Positions 8,054 through 17,601 of a stretch of DNA of 64,000 bases are shown here, piece after piece. The position numbers and the translations under genes are program-made. Below the pieces are notes generated by a model. The model made no database searches. It saw nothing but the letters and a program-made list of their open reading frames with translations, and was not told the DNA's origin. Position 1 is the stretch's first letter, and each line of letters starts with the position of its first letter. The DNA comes from Ensifer canadensis (GTDB taxonomy: Bacteria; Pseudomonadota; Alphaproteobacteria; Rhizobiales; Rhizobiaceae): NCBI RefSeq assembly GCF_017488845.2, contig NZ_CP083371.1, forward strand, positions 1,748,501-1,812,500, given 5' to 3'.

Positions 8054-8521
8054 ATGATGCAGCCCATCGGAACGACCGTCAACGCTGTGCCCACCCGGAC
8101 CGGAAAGGTCGTGATACCGGCCGAACTCCAGTCGGATGTGGATCAGTTTCATTACGCGCCCGCGCGCCGTGCCGGTGATTTCGTCTACCTGTCCGGCATT
8201 GTTGCCGCAAACGGCGACACCGAACCGATGGACGCCGAAGGATTTCGTCGCGAACTGCGCCGTGTCTTCACGTTGATCGAGCAATTGCTGGCTGCGTGCG
8301 AGGCGCGCCTCGATGACGTCGTCGAACTCCAGATGTTTCATGTGTTCGGAAGTGACCGCCTGGCATTGGACAAGGCGGGGCAACTGGCCGCGATCGCCGC
8401 GGTGCGGGACGAGTTCTTTGCTATCCCCTACCCCGCCGCGGTCGAGCTTGCCGTGGCCGACCTCAATCCGGACGGTGGGCTGGTCGAGATCAAGGCGACG
8501 GCATTCGCACCGCTTGGTTGA
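8054..8521 (+). CDS. RidA/YjgF/UK114 family protein
   Basis: The product is 155 residues. The segment PARRAGDFVYLSGIVAANGDT and the LTLIEQLLAA...DDVVELQMF region match the RidA core, which forms trimers and hydrolyses reactive enamine/imine intermediates of amino-acid metabolism in characterised members. The usual catalytic Arg (in an IPYPARxxx context) appears replaced: the sequence reads IPYPAAVELAVADL. It may therefore belong to a non-deaminase subgroup. It lies eight bases after tetR and shares its transcript. Confidence 0.8.
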   Translation: MMQPIGTTVNAVPTRTGKVVIPAELQSDVDQFHYAPARRAGDFVYLSGIVAANGDTEPMDAEGFRRELRRVFTLIEQLLAACEARLDDVVELQMFHVFGSDRLALDKAGQLAAIAAVRDEFFAIPYPAAVELAVADLNPDGGLVEIKATAFAPLG

Positions 8522-8537
8522 CGTGTTTTCCGCCCGA

Positions 8538-9434
8538 TCAATAATATCGGGGCCTGTCGAGCGCACCGACGCTTTCATTCGTTTGCCGGCCAGCGGCGCG
8601 CGCAGCCCAGGCGACCGTGTCGGCAATGCCGCCGAAGGGGTAGAGATGCAGCATGACCGTGCCGAGATCGCGGCCCGCCATGCCGCCTGCAAGCCGGCTC
8701 ATGAAACGATCCGGCCCCACCTTGTTGACGAGGTTGGCCAGCGAGAACCCGTATTTCCCGACGATCGCCGCGGACGAAGCCACACCGAATTGCGCCGCAA
8801 ACCGCAGCAATCGCTTCACATCCGCAGGTCCAGGCACGCCGATGCGGATCGGCGCATCGATGCCACGCGCCCTGACCTGCGCGATCCAGTCGACGACCGC
8901 ATCCGCATCGAAGCCGAATTGGGTGGTGATCTCGACGCTGCAGCCGCGGGCCTTCAGAAGCTCGGTCTTCTGGCCAAGGGCCACCCACAGGCGCGCCTGG
9001 TCAATCTTCGGATGGCCTTCCGGGTAGCCGGCGATCCCGACGTTGACGATGCCATGGTCCGCGACGATGCCGCCGGCAATTAGATCGAGCGAGTCCTTAT
9101 AGGGACCGGTTGGCGACGACGGATCGCCACCCACGAACATGAACCGGGCAGGACGCGCTGCGCTGATCAGGCCCGTGAGCAATTCGTCCCGATCCTGCAC
9201 CGATCTCAGCCGCCGGGACGAAATGATGGGGACAGGCTCGAAGCCCCATTGCCGGATACGCGCGGCCGCCTCGATGCGTTGCGCGTGGCTCTCGTTGCCG
9301 AGGTAGGCGATATTGATTGGCGTGCCGGCAGGAATCTCGGATTTCGCAGCTTCGATTTGCCAGATATCCTTGCCGGTAATCTCCAGTGAATAGTCACGAA
9401 ACAGAGCAGAACCGTGTTGTATGAGCGCGGTCAT
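8538..9434 (-). CDS. methylenetetrahydrofolate reductase-like protein
   Basis: The product is 298 residues, the length of a bacterial MetF single-domain TIM barrel. Visible family features are the SLEITGKD start, RFMFVGGDPSSPTGPYKDSLDLI (flavin/folate loop) and VGIAGYPEGHP (the AGYPEGHP motif conserved in MetF), followed by QFGFDADAV. Characterised members reduce 5,10-methylene-THF to 5-methyl-THF with NADH. The start at 9434 has AAGGATC upstream; the frame extends 26 more codons without family similarity. In rhizobia such copies often accompany methylamine/betaine demethylation genes, and a demethylating flavoprotein is at 20278. The pathway link is inferred. Confidence 0.82.
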   Translation of the reverse strand: MTALIQHGSALFRDYSLEITGKDIWQIEAAKSEIPAGTPINIAYLGNESHAQRIEAAARIRQWGFEPVPIISSRRLRSVQDRDELLTGLISAARPARFMFVGGDPSSPTGPYKDSLDLIAGGIVADHGIVNVGIAGYPEGHPKIDQARLWVALGQKTELLKARGCSVEITTQFGFDADAVVDWIAQVRARGIDAPIRIGVPGPADVKRLLRFAAQFGVASSAAIVGKYGFSLANLVNKVGPDRFMSRLAGGMAGRDLGTVMLHLYPFGGIADTVAWAARAAGRQTNESVGALDRPRYY

Positions 9435-9762
9435 GAAGATCCTTTGCCGGTGCGACGGGCTTGGGTCGCCTCGAGTCAACGGCGCGAGCTGTCGGGCTCG
9501 GGCATGCCTCAATCTAAGGCTTGGTCGAGTTGGAAGCGGGCACGGTTTTCTGCGGCGGCCGAGCCACCATGCCTCCGCGCATGCGGCATTGATCTAGCCG
9601 ATCGAAATTGCCGCGTCGACGCGCCAAGCGTCGCAGGCCCTCAACGCATCCAGTCCGAGGAAAATATGGGACGCAAGCGCCGACCTGCCGAATGGCTCCG
9701 GGGCTCGAAGCGCGGCGCTCAGCGACAGTGTCCGGACCGAACGAGCAGCGTCAGAAATAGAA

Positions 9763-9790
9763 AGCGCCCGCTCGTTTCCGAGCGGGCGCT
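9763..9790 (-). terminator. hairpin terminator after the DUF1127 gene
   Basis: AGCGCCCGCTCG (9763-9774) and CGAGCGGGCGCT (9779-9790) pair perfectly over 12 bp around a TTTC loop, with a short run of T on the minus-strand side. It lies just beyond the DUF1127 gene. Confidence 0.75.
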
Positions 9791-9820
9791 TCATGAAATC
9801 TTTGATGGTCTCAGGCGCGG

Positions 9821-9967
9821 TTAGCGGCCGAAGGCATTGCGGGCAATGCTCGGGATGTCGGCGCGGTCGATGCCGAGGTCGCGCAGTTCGCGCGTGGACA
9901 TGCGGCCCAGTTCGGAGACCGTCTGCCGGTACTTGAGCCAGTTGTTGAAAGAGCGTGCTACGTTCAT
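9821..9967 (-). CDS. DUF1127 small protein
   Basis: The product is only 48 residues, reading MNVARSFNNWLKYRQ at its start. It contains the DUF1127 core (Leu/Tyr-rich helix, then MSTRELRDLGIDRADI and an IAR end). In Agrobacterium and Sinorhizobium, short Arg-rich DUF1127 proteins affect RNA turnover, phosphate and carbon metabolism; the role here is inferred from the family. AAGGGGA lies eight bases upstream of the ATG. It is a single-gene unit with its own terminator. Confidence 0.88.
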   Translation of the reverse strand: MNVARSFNNWLKYRQTVSELGRMSTRELRDLGIDRADIPSIARNAFGR

Positions 9968-10267
9968 GATGATCCCCTTTCCGTGGGCTTTCGAAGCCTA
10001 GCTGCCAGTCCTTGGCGCTTCGTTCACTTCGATGAGGGATATATAGTCGATACCCCGCGCCCATAGCAGCGCTAAGACTTCACTCCACCCCTGCAATCCG
10101 CGCATGGATCGTTGTGCCCCAGGGAACTGCGGCGGCCGGCAGATGGATCGGCGGGAACAGCCAATGGGAGCGACTGCCCTGAAGGACGGATATGCCCAAC
10201 CCCGGTCAAGTTGGACTGACCGGGGCCGAGCTACTTCGGACTTGGCGGAATAACGGACGCTTTAAAC

Positions 10268-12316
10268 TCAGCGCATCATCGCGCCGACATTGCCGCCGTC
10301 GACCGTGAGCACCGCGCCTGTGCTGGTGCGCGCCTTGGCGAGGTGGACGAAGGCGGCCGCGACGTCCCGTGCCGTTACCTCACGTCGAACCAGGTTGCCG
10401 CGCATGTAGCTTTCCGGCGAAATGCCGCGCGCCTGGCTGCGCTCCTCGATCATCTGATCGGTCATCAGGCCGGTGCGAATGCGGTCGGCGTTGACCGCGT
10501 TCGAGGTGATGCCGTCGGCGCCATGTTCGACGGCATATTGACGCATCAGTGCCATCAACGCCGCCTTCGACGTGCCGTAAGGGCCGAAGTCGGGGCCGGG
10601 ATTGACCGCCTGCTTCGAGACATTGAAGACCAGTGCACCGCCAGTTCTCTGGGCTTTCATGATCCGGACCGCGCTGCGGGCAATATAGTGGTGCCCCCAG
10701 AAGTTCAGCGCGAAAGCCTTCTGGAAGACCTCCTCCGAAACATCGAGCAGGGCGCCCTGGAAGGCCGCACCGGCGTTCGAGATGACGATATCGATGCCAC
10801 CGAAATGCCGGGCCACATCGGCGAGCGCCGCGTCGACCGCTTCGGGCTTCGTCACATCGCAGACGAGGCCGACACCACCGAGCCTTGCCGCTTCCTTCTG
10901 CAAGGCATCCTCGGCAAGGTCCAAGAGCGCGATCTCGGCGCCCTCGGCGTGCAGAGCCTCGGCAATCGCCAGCCCGAGCCCACCCGCACCACCGGTGATC
11001 ACCGCGACCTGCCGGCTCAGCGGCTTCTCCGCCTGCTTCGTCAGCTTAACCTGCTCGAGCGACCAGTACTCGATGTCGAAGAGGTCCTCTTCCGACAATG
11101 CCTCGAAGCTCTCGATGCCTTCGGCATTGCGGATCACGGCAATCGTCGCCTCGGCAACGTCGGCGCCGACACGGGCGGCCTTCTTTGTCGGGCCGGCGGC
11201 AAACAGGCCGACACCGGCAACATAGAAGACACGCGGCATCGGATCGAGCATGCGCTTGATCCCACCGACGCGCGCGTTGTTGCGCTCGAAGTAGGCGCGA
11301 TACTCGTCCTTATAGGCGGCGACGGCTGCGCGCACCTCTTCAGCCCAGCCGGCCATGTCGCCGGCGACAGGAGCGGACAGCGCCACGCCGAAGCGCTTGA
11401 TGTGGATGACATGCTCGGGCGTTGCATTGCCGCGGTGAACCAGATCGGCAACATTCTCGGCATTGCAGAAATCGAGGACATCAGGGCCGGAGCGATGTTC
11501 CAGCACGAAGCGGCGCGGGCAGCCCTCGACGCCGGTATCGATCGCGATGGCGCCACGCAGAACCGGGGCGATCTGAGCTGCCGTGGCAAGCGGGGCCGCC
11601 GGCTGGACGACCATGAACGGACGCGGGTTGCCGCGGGCGATGCGGCGCTCGGCCTTGTCGATGGCGGCGATCATCTTCTCATAGGATTCACGCGGATCTT
11701 CCGACCAGGTGAAAATGCCATGCTTCAGCAGGATCATGCCGTCGGCGCCCGGATTGGCGCGGAACGCCTCGTCGCAGGCCTTGGCGAGATCGAAGCCCGG
11801 CATCACGTAGGGAACGATGATGGAATCGGGGAACAGTTCGCGCACCAGATCCTCGCCATGCGGCTGATTGGTCAGCGACACGATCGCATTGGCATGGGTG
11901 TGGTCGATATGCCGAAACGGCAGGTTGGCGTGCAGGATCGCTTCCACCGAAGGGTTCGGCGCTGCAGGATCAAGCAGCAGCCGGCGCTGCAGCATCACCA
12001 TGTCGTCGTCGCTGAGTGTCGGGAATTTGACCATGGCCTGAAGCGGCTCCAGCCTGACGGCAGGCAGGCCCGCCGGTTCGATCGTGCCCATGTCCCAGCC
12101 GCTGCCTTTCACGCACAGAACGGAAACCTCGGAACCATCCATCTCGGTAAACGTGGTCTTGACGGAGGTGTTGCCGCCGCCATGCAGTACCAGTTCGGGA
12201 TCCGAACCCAGAAGCCGTGTCGTGTAGGTGCGGATCGCTAGGTCCCGGTTGACGCCGGCGTTGACGTAGGTGTCGACGACACGGGCGAATTCGGTTTCTG
12301 ACCATCTGGATTTCAT
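10268..12316 (-). CDS. bifunctional class II aldolase / short-chain dehydrogenase (RhaD-like)
   Basis: The product is 682 residues. The N-terminal part (about 1-420) is a class II aldolase/adducin domain, with GGGNTSVK (substrate phosphate binding) and the zinc ligands in HIDHTHANAI. The C-terminal part (about 440-682) is an SDR domain, with VITGGAGGLGLAIAEAL (cofactor-binding) and a YGTSKAAL catalytic Tyr/Lys pair. This fusion is the one called RhaD in rhizobial rhamnose loci, but it also occurs in other deoxysugar or polyol loci. It would oxidise a sugar and cleave its phosphorylated ketose to DHAP and an aldehyde. It is transcribed divergently from the SorC regulator. AGGAG precedes the chosen ATG. 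Confidence 0.88.
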   Translation of the reverse strand: MKSRWSETEFARVVDTYVNAGVNRDLAIRTYTTRLLGSDPELVLHGGGNTSVKTTFTEMDGSEVSVLCVKGSGWDMGTIEPAGLPAVRLEPLQAMVKFPTLSDDDMVMLQRRLLLDPAAPNPSVEAILHANLPFRHIDHTHANAIVSLTNQPHGEDLVRELFPDSIIVPYVMPGFDLAKACDEAFRANPGADGMILLKHGIFTWSEDPRESYEKMIAAIDKAERRIARGNPRPFMVVQPAAPLATAAQIAPVLRGAIAIDTGVEGCPRRFVLEHRSGPDVLDFCNAENVADLVHRGNATPEHVIHIKRFGVALSAPVAGDMAGWAEEVRAAVAAYKDEYRAYFERNNARVGGIKRMLDPMPRVFYVAGVGLFAAGPTKKAARVGADVAEATIAVIRNAEGIESFEALSEEDLFDIEYWSLEQVKLTKQAEKPLSRQVAVITGGAGGLGLAIAEALHAEGAEIALLDLAEDALQKEAARLGGVGLVCDVTKPEAVDAALADVARHFGGIDIVISNAGAAFQGALLDVSEEVFQKAFALNFWGHHYIARSAVRIMKAQRTGGALVFNVSKQAVNPGPDFGPYGTSKAALMALMRQYAVEHGADGITSNAVNADRIRTGLMTDQMIEERSQARGISPESYMRGNLVRREVTARDVAAAFVHLAKARTSTGAVLTVDGGNVGAMMR

Positions 12317-12690
12317 AAAAGGCTCCTGTCTTCCCGCGCTTGGCAGCGTTTTCCATGGGGTTTGAAAATCAAGTCCTGTCGTCAGCAGCCCTTGCTCGGC
12401 CTGCGCGCCGAACGGACGACCGTTCCCCGCACGCCGTGAGGACAAAACGGCGACGCTATCCGTCGGTTGGCTGCAGGCGGCAACCTGCGTCTGCGCCATC
12501 ACGCCAAGGCTGCATGGCCTTGGGATTGCGGTCGACGTCGAGAGCGAGCTGCAGCCGATTTGTGGGGGCGGGAAAGACACCAAGCCGCGCTTTGCCGATT
12601 GGTTCGTTTCCAACCCACTGGCACGCGCCTATAGTCGAGCATTCCATCTCGGCGTCTCCCAAAACCTTCGTCGAGACAATTGCCACCATG

Positions 12691-12720
12691 CTGTGTCATG
12701 TGTCAACACGCATGGCAAAT
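12691..12720 (-). promoter_or_regulatory. candidate operator of the SorC-type regulator (site A)
   Basis: Read on the minus strand, this is ATTTGCCA followed by a TGTTGACACATGACACA palindrome. A closely similar arrangement lies at 19856-19888 before the ABC operon. It sits in the 467-base divergent region between the aldolase/SDR gene and the SorC gene, 64 bases before the latter. No other gene is seen in that region. Confidence 0.5.
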
Positions 12721-12783
12721 TTGTTTGACGGCGGACACTTTTTCCGCTTCAGGAGAAGCCATGACAATCCAGGGGAGCAGACG

Positions 12784-13764
12784 ATGATGGATACGGCGCG
12801 GGGAAACCGGGCAGTCGGCGAAGGCATAGTCTTGCCTGCGGAGTTCGACGACGGCGTCGTCTGGGCTGCCTGGCTCTATTATGTCGACCAGCTCACCCAG
12901 AGCGAAATCGCCAAGATGCTCGGTGTATCCAGGGCAACGATCGTCAACTACCTGCAGGAAGCGCGCGAGCGTGGCCTGGTCAACATTCGCCTGAACACGG
13001 AAGTCGGCTCCCGGACTGGTATCGCACGGCGTCTGAAGGACAAGTTCAGCCTGGAGGGTGCGCTGGTCATTCCCGCCCTCGACAACAGCGACCTGGTGCA
13101 ACGGCTTGGCGAGGCCGGTGCTCGCCTGCTTGCCGATATGGTTCAGCCAGGCGACACGATCGGCGTCGCCTGGGGCCGGACGGTGCTGGCCGTGGCCGAC
13201 AGCATCTCGCTTCCCGAGCCGGTAGAGGGATTGACGGTGGTGCAGGTCTCCGGAAGCTCGATCGCCAATCCGGATTTCGCGCCTGAATTCTGCACATCCT
13301 TGATGTCGCGCCGCATCCACGCCCGCTGCATCAACCTGCTTGCACCGGCCCTGCTGTCGACACCCGCCCTGAAGCAGGCGCTTCTGGCCGAACAGGTGCT
13401 GGTCAAGCAGTTCGAGCTCATTCATTCCTCCAACATCATCCTCTTCGGTGTCGGCGACATCGGCCCCGAGACGCTGATCCGCTCGGCCAATATCACCGGG
13501 CAGGAAGACATCGACGCCTACCAGGCCGGAGGAGCGGTCGGGGTGCTGATCTGCCGCTTCATCGACGCGGAAGGCCGGCCGGTGCGCGGTGATCTCGACA
13601 ACCGCATGGTCGGCATCGAACTCAACGAGTTAAGCCAGGTGCCGCGGCGCCTGTGCGTTGCCGGGGGCGCCAGCAAGCTGACGGCCATCAGGGCGACGTT
13701 GAAGGGCGGCTACGCTACCCATCTGGTCACTGACATCGCGACGGCAGAAATGCTGCTGCAATAG
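12784..13764 (+). CDS. SorC/DeoR-type sugar-binding transcriptional regulator
   Basis: The product is 326 residues. An N-terminal helix-turn-helix (about residues 32-60, QLTQSEIAKMLGVSRATIVNYL) precedes the SorC sugar-phosphate-binding domain. The latter contains GDTIGVAWGRTV, which resembles the sugar-isomerase-type phosphate loop, and ends in the IRATLKGGYATHLVTD motif typical of the family. It is divergent from the aldolase/SDR gene and convergent with the PfkB kinase, so it almost certainly controls both arms of the locus, with a phosphorylated intermediate as likely inducer. GGGGAG lies upstream of the ATG at 12784; the open frame runs 148 codons further upstream but crosses the promoter. 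Confidence 0.87.
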   Translation: MMDTARGNRAVGEGIVLPAEFDDGVVWAAWLYYVDQLTQSEIAKMLGVSRATIVNYLQEARERGLVNIRLNTEVGSRTGIARRLKDKFSLEGALVIPALDNSDLVQRLGEAGARLLADMVQPGDTIGVAWGRTVLAVADSISLPEPVEGLTVVQVSGSSIANPDFAPEFCTSLMSRRIHARCINLLAPALLSTPALKQALLAEQVLVKQFELIHSSNIILFGVGDIGPETLIRSANITGQEDIDAYQAGGAVGVLICRFIDAEGRPVRGDLDNRMVGIELNELSQVPRRLCVAGGASKLTAIRATLKGGYATHLVTDIATAEMLLQ

Positions 13765-13769
13765 CCGTC

Positions 13770-13798
13770 CTGCTGCCCGATACAGGATCGGGCAGCAG
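13770..13798. terminator. bidirectional terminator between convergent genes
   Basis: CTGCTGCCCGAT and ATCGGGCAGCAG form a perfect 12-bp stem with a five-base loop (ACAGG), between the stop codons of the SorC gene and the PfkB kinase gene. Confidence 0.75.
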
Positions 13799-13810
13799 CC
13801 ACGACTGGCG

Positions 13811-14758
13811 TCAGTTGGCCTTCACGCGGGCATTGTTCATGAAGTCCCAGGTCGCCTCGAAAGAGGTGATCCCGGCGTCAGAGCCGAGACCCGTCGCCAC
13901 GAGCGCGGCGGATGCCTGGGCGAACTTCAAGGCGGTTTCCGTCTCCATGCGATGATGAAGCCCGGCAATGAAGCCGGCATTGAAGGCGTCGCCGCAGCCG
14001 GTGGTGTCAACCACGTCGATCTCGAATGCCGGGAGGCGCAGGCTCTTACCGTCGGCATCGAGGAAGCAGACGCCGTCGCCGCCGAGCGTAAAGATGCAGT
14101 GCTTGACGCCGAGATCGGCAAAGAAACGGCCGGCATCCTCGGCGGTCTTCTGGCCGGAAATCAGCATCGCCTCCTCCACTGAAGGCATGAAATAGTCGAT
14201 AAAGGGGAAAAGCGGCCGGATCAGCGACAGCGTGTTGTCGTTCGCGCCCAGGAGGTCGAAGGTCGTGGTTCTGCCGAAGCGCTTGGCTTCCTCGAGCAAA
14301 ACGCGGCTGGGTTCGCCGTCGAGGCGATCGAGCAGCCCAGTGCCGCCGAGATGGACGATCGGCGGCGCCAGCACCCGCTCGCGCGCATCCGCGGGGATCT
14401 CGAAATGTCCGGAGGCGCCGCGTACGTGCAAAGCCGGCCGTTCGCCATTGCGGCGGATGTTGAGAATGCTCGCGGATGTCGGCACGCCGGCAATGCGCTG
14501 CATCTCCGACCGGTCGACACCGAAGCGGTCGAGCGTGGCGAGCACGAAGTCCGCCTTCTCATCGTCACCGACCGCACCGACCGCGAGGCAGTTCAGCCCG
14601 AGTTTGGCAAGGTCGACGACCGTACCGCCGGCAGTGCCCGCAACGGTCAAGCGGATCTCGTCGATGAATTCGACGTTGCCGCCGGACGGGATCCGGTCCA
14701 CCGGTCGGCCGAGAATATCTAGAATGTAAAGTCCGATTACAGATACGTCGTGCGCCAT
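13811..14758 (-). CDS. PfkB/ribokinase-family carbohydrate kinase
   Basis: The product is 315 residues. The C-terminal VVDTTGCGDAFNAGFIAGL motif is the PfkB signature 2, with the catalytic Asp in GCGD. The N-terminal GGNVEFIDEIRLTVAGTAGGTVVDLAKLG corresponds to signature 1 and the substrate lid. It phosphorylates a sugar or polyol with ATP. It is the last gene of the ABC-transporter operon, so it probably acts on the imported solute before aldolase cleavage. The exact substrate cannot be read from sequence. Confidence 0.87.
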   Translation of the reverse strand: MAHDVSVIGLYILDILGRPVDRIPSGGNVEFIDEIRLTVAGTAGGTVVDLAKLGLNCLAVGAVGDDEKADFVLATLDRFGVDRSEMQRIAGVPTSASILNIRRNGERPALHVRGASGHFEIPADARERVLAPPIVHLGGTGLLDRLDGEPSRVLLEEAKRFGRTTTFDLLGANDNTLSLIRPLFPFIDYFMPSVEEAMLISGQKTAEDAGRFFADLGVKHCIFTLGGDGVCFLDADGKSLRLPAFEIDVVDTTGCGDAFNAGFIAGLHHRMETETALKFAQASAALVATGLGSDAGITSFEATWDFMNNARVKAN

Positions 14759-14832
14759 GCACTCAACCTTCCCTACTGAATTGGTGACCGCGGATAGCAG
14801 TCCTTGACCCGCTGGACGACGGCCGAAGCCCG

Positions 14833-15867
14833 TTAGCCTTTTGCACGAAGCGAGAAGACGGTGCCGGCAAAAACGATGAAGACGCCGATAATGGCGAGCT
14901 GCCACGTGCTCGGAATGCCGACGAGAATGAGGACGTTGCTGACAAGCGTGATCAGCACCACGCCGAGCAACGTGCCGATCACGCTACCCGAACCGCCGGT
15001 GATGCGCGCACCGCCGAGAACGACCGCGGCGATGATCTCAAGCTCGGTTCCGGCAAGGTCGAACGGATTGGCAAGCCGGTTGCTCGCCACATGCATGATC
15101 CCGGCAATACCGGCCAGCAGGCCCGCATAGGCAAAGACGAAGATATGCACGGTGCGCAGATTGAAGCCGAGGCGTTCGGCGATGCCGGGATTGCCGCCGA
15201 CCGCATAAACCGCCCGGCCCATCAAAGTACGCTCTAGGATCCACCAGGTCACCGCGGCCGCAACAGCGAGCACAAGCACGAAGGCCGGCAGCACCGAGAT
15301 GGAGCCGTTGGCGCTTTGATGGGTGAAAAGCGCGAGTTTGCCGAACGCCTCCATCGAGCCCGGAATGTTCATGAACAGGGCAGTGCCGACAAAGGTCAGC
15401 AGGAAGCTGCGAATGACGTATTGCGTTCCGATCGTCACAATCAGCGACGGCGCGCGCAGCGCGTGGACGAGCACGCCATTGAGCGCTCCGAAGCAGGCGC
15501 CGCCGGCGGCAGCGACCAGCAAAATCACCGGCATCGGCAACCCCGGCAGCAGGTTCGTGACCAGCATCGTCACCGTATACATGACGAAGGCGGCAATGGC
15601 GGTGAAGGAAACGTCGATGCCGCCGGACGCCAGCACCACCAGGACCCCGAGCGCGAACAGCCCGCGCACGACGGAAGCGCGCAGGATGTCGAACAGGTTC
15701 GACACCTGCCAGAAGTCCGTATTGATCGAGCCGACCACCAGGCAGACGAGCACGATCAGCGCAAAGGTCACGACCGGCGGATGACGCAGCAGCCAGCGCC
15801 AGGCGGAGCCAAGCGAAACCTTGTCGTTGCCAGCTGGGGTGGCCCCATTGAATGTCGTATCGGTCAT
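14833..15867 (-). CDS. sugar ABC transporter permease (RbsC/LsrC type)
   Basis: The product is 344 residues with eight to ten membrane helices of the BPD_transp_2 class. The ASGGIDVSFTAIAAFVMYT segment and the VVLGGARITGGSGSVIGTLLGV segment are hallmarks of ribose/AI-2-type permeases. It overlaps the ATPase gene by four bases (15864-15867). Together with the second permease at 18727-19713 it should form a heterodimeric channel. Confidence 0.9.
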   Translation of the reverse strand: MTDTTFNGATPAGNDKVSLGSAWRWLLRHPPVVTFALIVLVCLVVGSINTDFWQVSNLFDILRASVVRGLFALGVLVVLASGGIDVSFTAIAAFVMYTVTMLVTNLLPGLPMPVILLVAAAGGACFGALNGVLVHALRAPSLIVTIGTQYVIRSFLLTFVGTALFMNIPGSMEAFGKLALFTHQSANGSISVLPAFVLVLAVAAAVTWWILERTLMGRAVYAVGGNPGIAERLGFNLRTVHIFVFAYAGLLAGIAGIMHVASNRLANPFDLAGTELEIIAAVVLGGARITGGSGSVIGTLLGVVLITLVSNVLILVGIPSTWQLAIIGVFIVFAGTVFSLRAKG

Positions 15868-17450
15868 TGCGGGGTCCTCACGGTCGTCTCTTCTACAAGG
15901 GCGCGGTAAAGCGCCTCTTCCTCCAGCGCCTCGGCCTGGAAGGTTTCCACCACTTCGCCTTTGCGCATCACCATGATCCGGTCGCAGTTCTGCAGAAGTT
16001 CGAGCAGGTCGTCGCTGATGATGATGACGCCCATGCCTTCGTCCGCGAGACGCTGGATGATCCGGTAGATCGTGTCCTTGGATCCGACATCGACGCCGAC
16101 GGTCGGCCCGTGCAGGACCAGAAGCTTCGGATTGATGGTCAGCCAGCGGCCGATAAGCACGCGCTGCTGGTTGCCGCCCGACAGCGACTGCACCGGGTTG
16201 GCGACATCCGGCGTGACCACCTGCAGGTCTTCGACCGAGCGCTTCGCCAGCGCGCGGCTGCGGCGGCCGTCCAGGATGCCGAAGGCGCCGCGCAGGCGAT
16301 CGAGCACCGGCACGACAATGTTCTCTTCGATCGGCTTCTCGAGAAAGAGACCTTCCGAAAGGCGATCCTCGGGGACGTAGCCGATGCCGGCATCAATGGC
16401 ATCGGCGGGCTTGCGGGGCGTCACATCCTTTCCATTGAGGCGGATGCGTCCGGTATCGGCTGGAGCGACGCCGGCAATCGCCCGGGCCAGCTCGTTGCGG
16501 CCGGAATCCAGAAGCCCGGTGATACCGACGATCTCGCCGCGGCGCATGGAGAAGGAAACATTGGCGAAGGTATCCTTCAGCGACAGCGCGTCGACGACAA
16601 GCAGATCCTCGCCGAACTTCGGCGCCGAACGATAGCGCGCCTCGTCCAGCACCTTGCCCGTCATCCAGAAGCCGAGTTCGGCCTTGGTGTGATCGGCGAT
16701 GTCGCATTCGGCGACCTTCTGGCCGTCGCGCATGATGACGGCGCGCCCGCCGATCGACTTGCACTCGTCGAGCTTGTGGGTGACGAACAGCACTGCGACG
16801 CCCTTGGCGCGCAGTCGGTTGACTATGCAGATGAGATTATCGACTTCGTGCTTCGTCAGTGCCGTCGTCGGCTCGTCCATGATGACGAGGCGCGCATCGG
16901 AAGCAATGGCGCGCGCAATGGCAATGAGCTGACGCGTGGCCATCGGCAGCTCGTCCGTGCGGGTCGAAAGAAAGGCGCGGGTCGTCGGCAGGTTCACGGC
17001 CGCGAGCGCCCGTTCCGCCGTCTGGCGCATTCGTCCGAGATCAAGCCGCCGGGCAAGCTTGCCGGAGGCTGCGACCAGTTGCTGCGTCAGGCCGACATTT
17101 TCGGCGACGGACAGGTTGGGCAGCAGAGAAAAGTCCTGATAGACGGTCTCGATCCCGGCCGCGAGCGCGGCAACCGGTGTGAGATGGCCCACGGGCTTGC
17201 CATCGATCAGCAGTTCGCCGGCATCGGCCGGCTGCGCGCCGGAAATGATCTTGATGAGCGTACTCTTGCCGCAGCCATTCTCGCCCATGAGATGGTAGAT
17301 CTGTCCGGGCTCGATCGAAAAGCTGACCCCCTTCAGCGCGCGAACGCCGCCGAAGCGTTTCTGGACATCGCGAATTTCCAGATAGGGAATTGCGGCTTTC
17401 GAGGTTTCGCCGCCGGGATGCGGCGCGCCGGCTTCGTGCTTGAGCTGCAT
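15864..17450 (-). CDS. sugar ABC transporter ATP-binding protein (two ABC domains)
   Basis: The product is 528 residues with two tandem ABC domains, the RbsA/MglA layout. Domain 1 has Walker A GENGCGKST (about residue 55) and Walker B VIMDEPTTAL. Domain 2 has a degenerate P-loop (GITGLLDSGRNEL), the signature LSGGNQQRV and a modified Walker B (LLVLHGPTVGVD, where the usual DEPT is HGPT). Such asymmetry is normal in the second domain, although loss of the Asp-Glu pair there is more marked than usual. It is encoded between the solute-binding protein and one permease. Confidence 0.9.
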   Translation of the reverse strand: MQLKHEAGAPHPGGETSKAAIPYLEIRDVQKRFGGVRALKGVSFSIEPGQIYHLMGENGCGKSTLIKIISGAQPADAGELLIDGKPVGHLTPVAALAAGIETVYQDFSLLPNLSVAENVGLTQQLVAASGKLARRLDLGRMRQTAERALAAVNLPTTRAFLSTRTDELPMATRQLIAIARAIASDARLVIMDEPTTALTKHEVDNLICIVNRLRAKGVAVLFVTHKLDECKSIGGRAVIMRDGQKVAECDIADHTKAELGFWMTGKVLDEARYRSAPKFGEDLLVVDALSLKDTFANVSFSMRRGEIVGITGLLDSGRNELARAIAGVAPADTGRIRLNGKDVTPRKPADAIDAGIGYVPEDRLSEGLFLEKPIEENIVVPVLDRLRGAFGILDGRRSRALAKRSVEDLQVVTPDVANPVQSLSGGNQQRVLIGRWLTINPKLLVLHGPTVGVDVGSKDTIYRIIQRLADEGMGVIIISDDLLELLQNCDRIMVMRKGEVVETFQAEALEEEALYRALVEETTVRTPQ

Positions 17451-17539
17451 GGCACTGTCCTGACCAAAAAGAACGGGCCTGCTGCACGTTTCCTTGGATC
17501 GCCATAGATCCAGGAGACGATTGCAGCAGGTCTAAAGCG

Positions 17540-17584
17540 TTACAGTGTCCCTGGCGCATCACATTCGACGCGCGACGCTGTAGC
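17540..17584. repeat. imperfect intergenic palindrome (RIME-like)
   Basis: TTACAGTGTCCCTGGCGC and GACGCGCGACGCTGTAGC form an imperfect inverted repeat between the solute-binding-protein gene and the ATPase gene. It resembles the CTACAGCG... element at 2435-2482. Confidence 0.5.
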
Positions 17585-17601
17585 GGCACTCGACGCGCAA
17601 C

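Noticed and set aside
15852..17507. 551-codon plus-strand frame
   Set aside because: It is the antisense of the ABC ATPase gene, which has all expected motifs on the minus strand.
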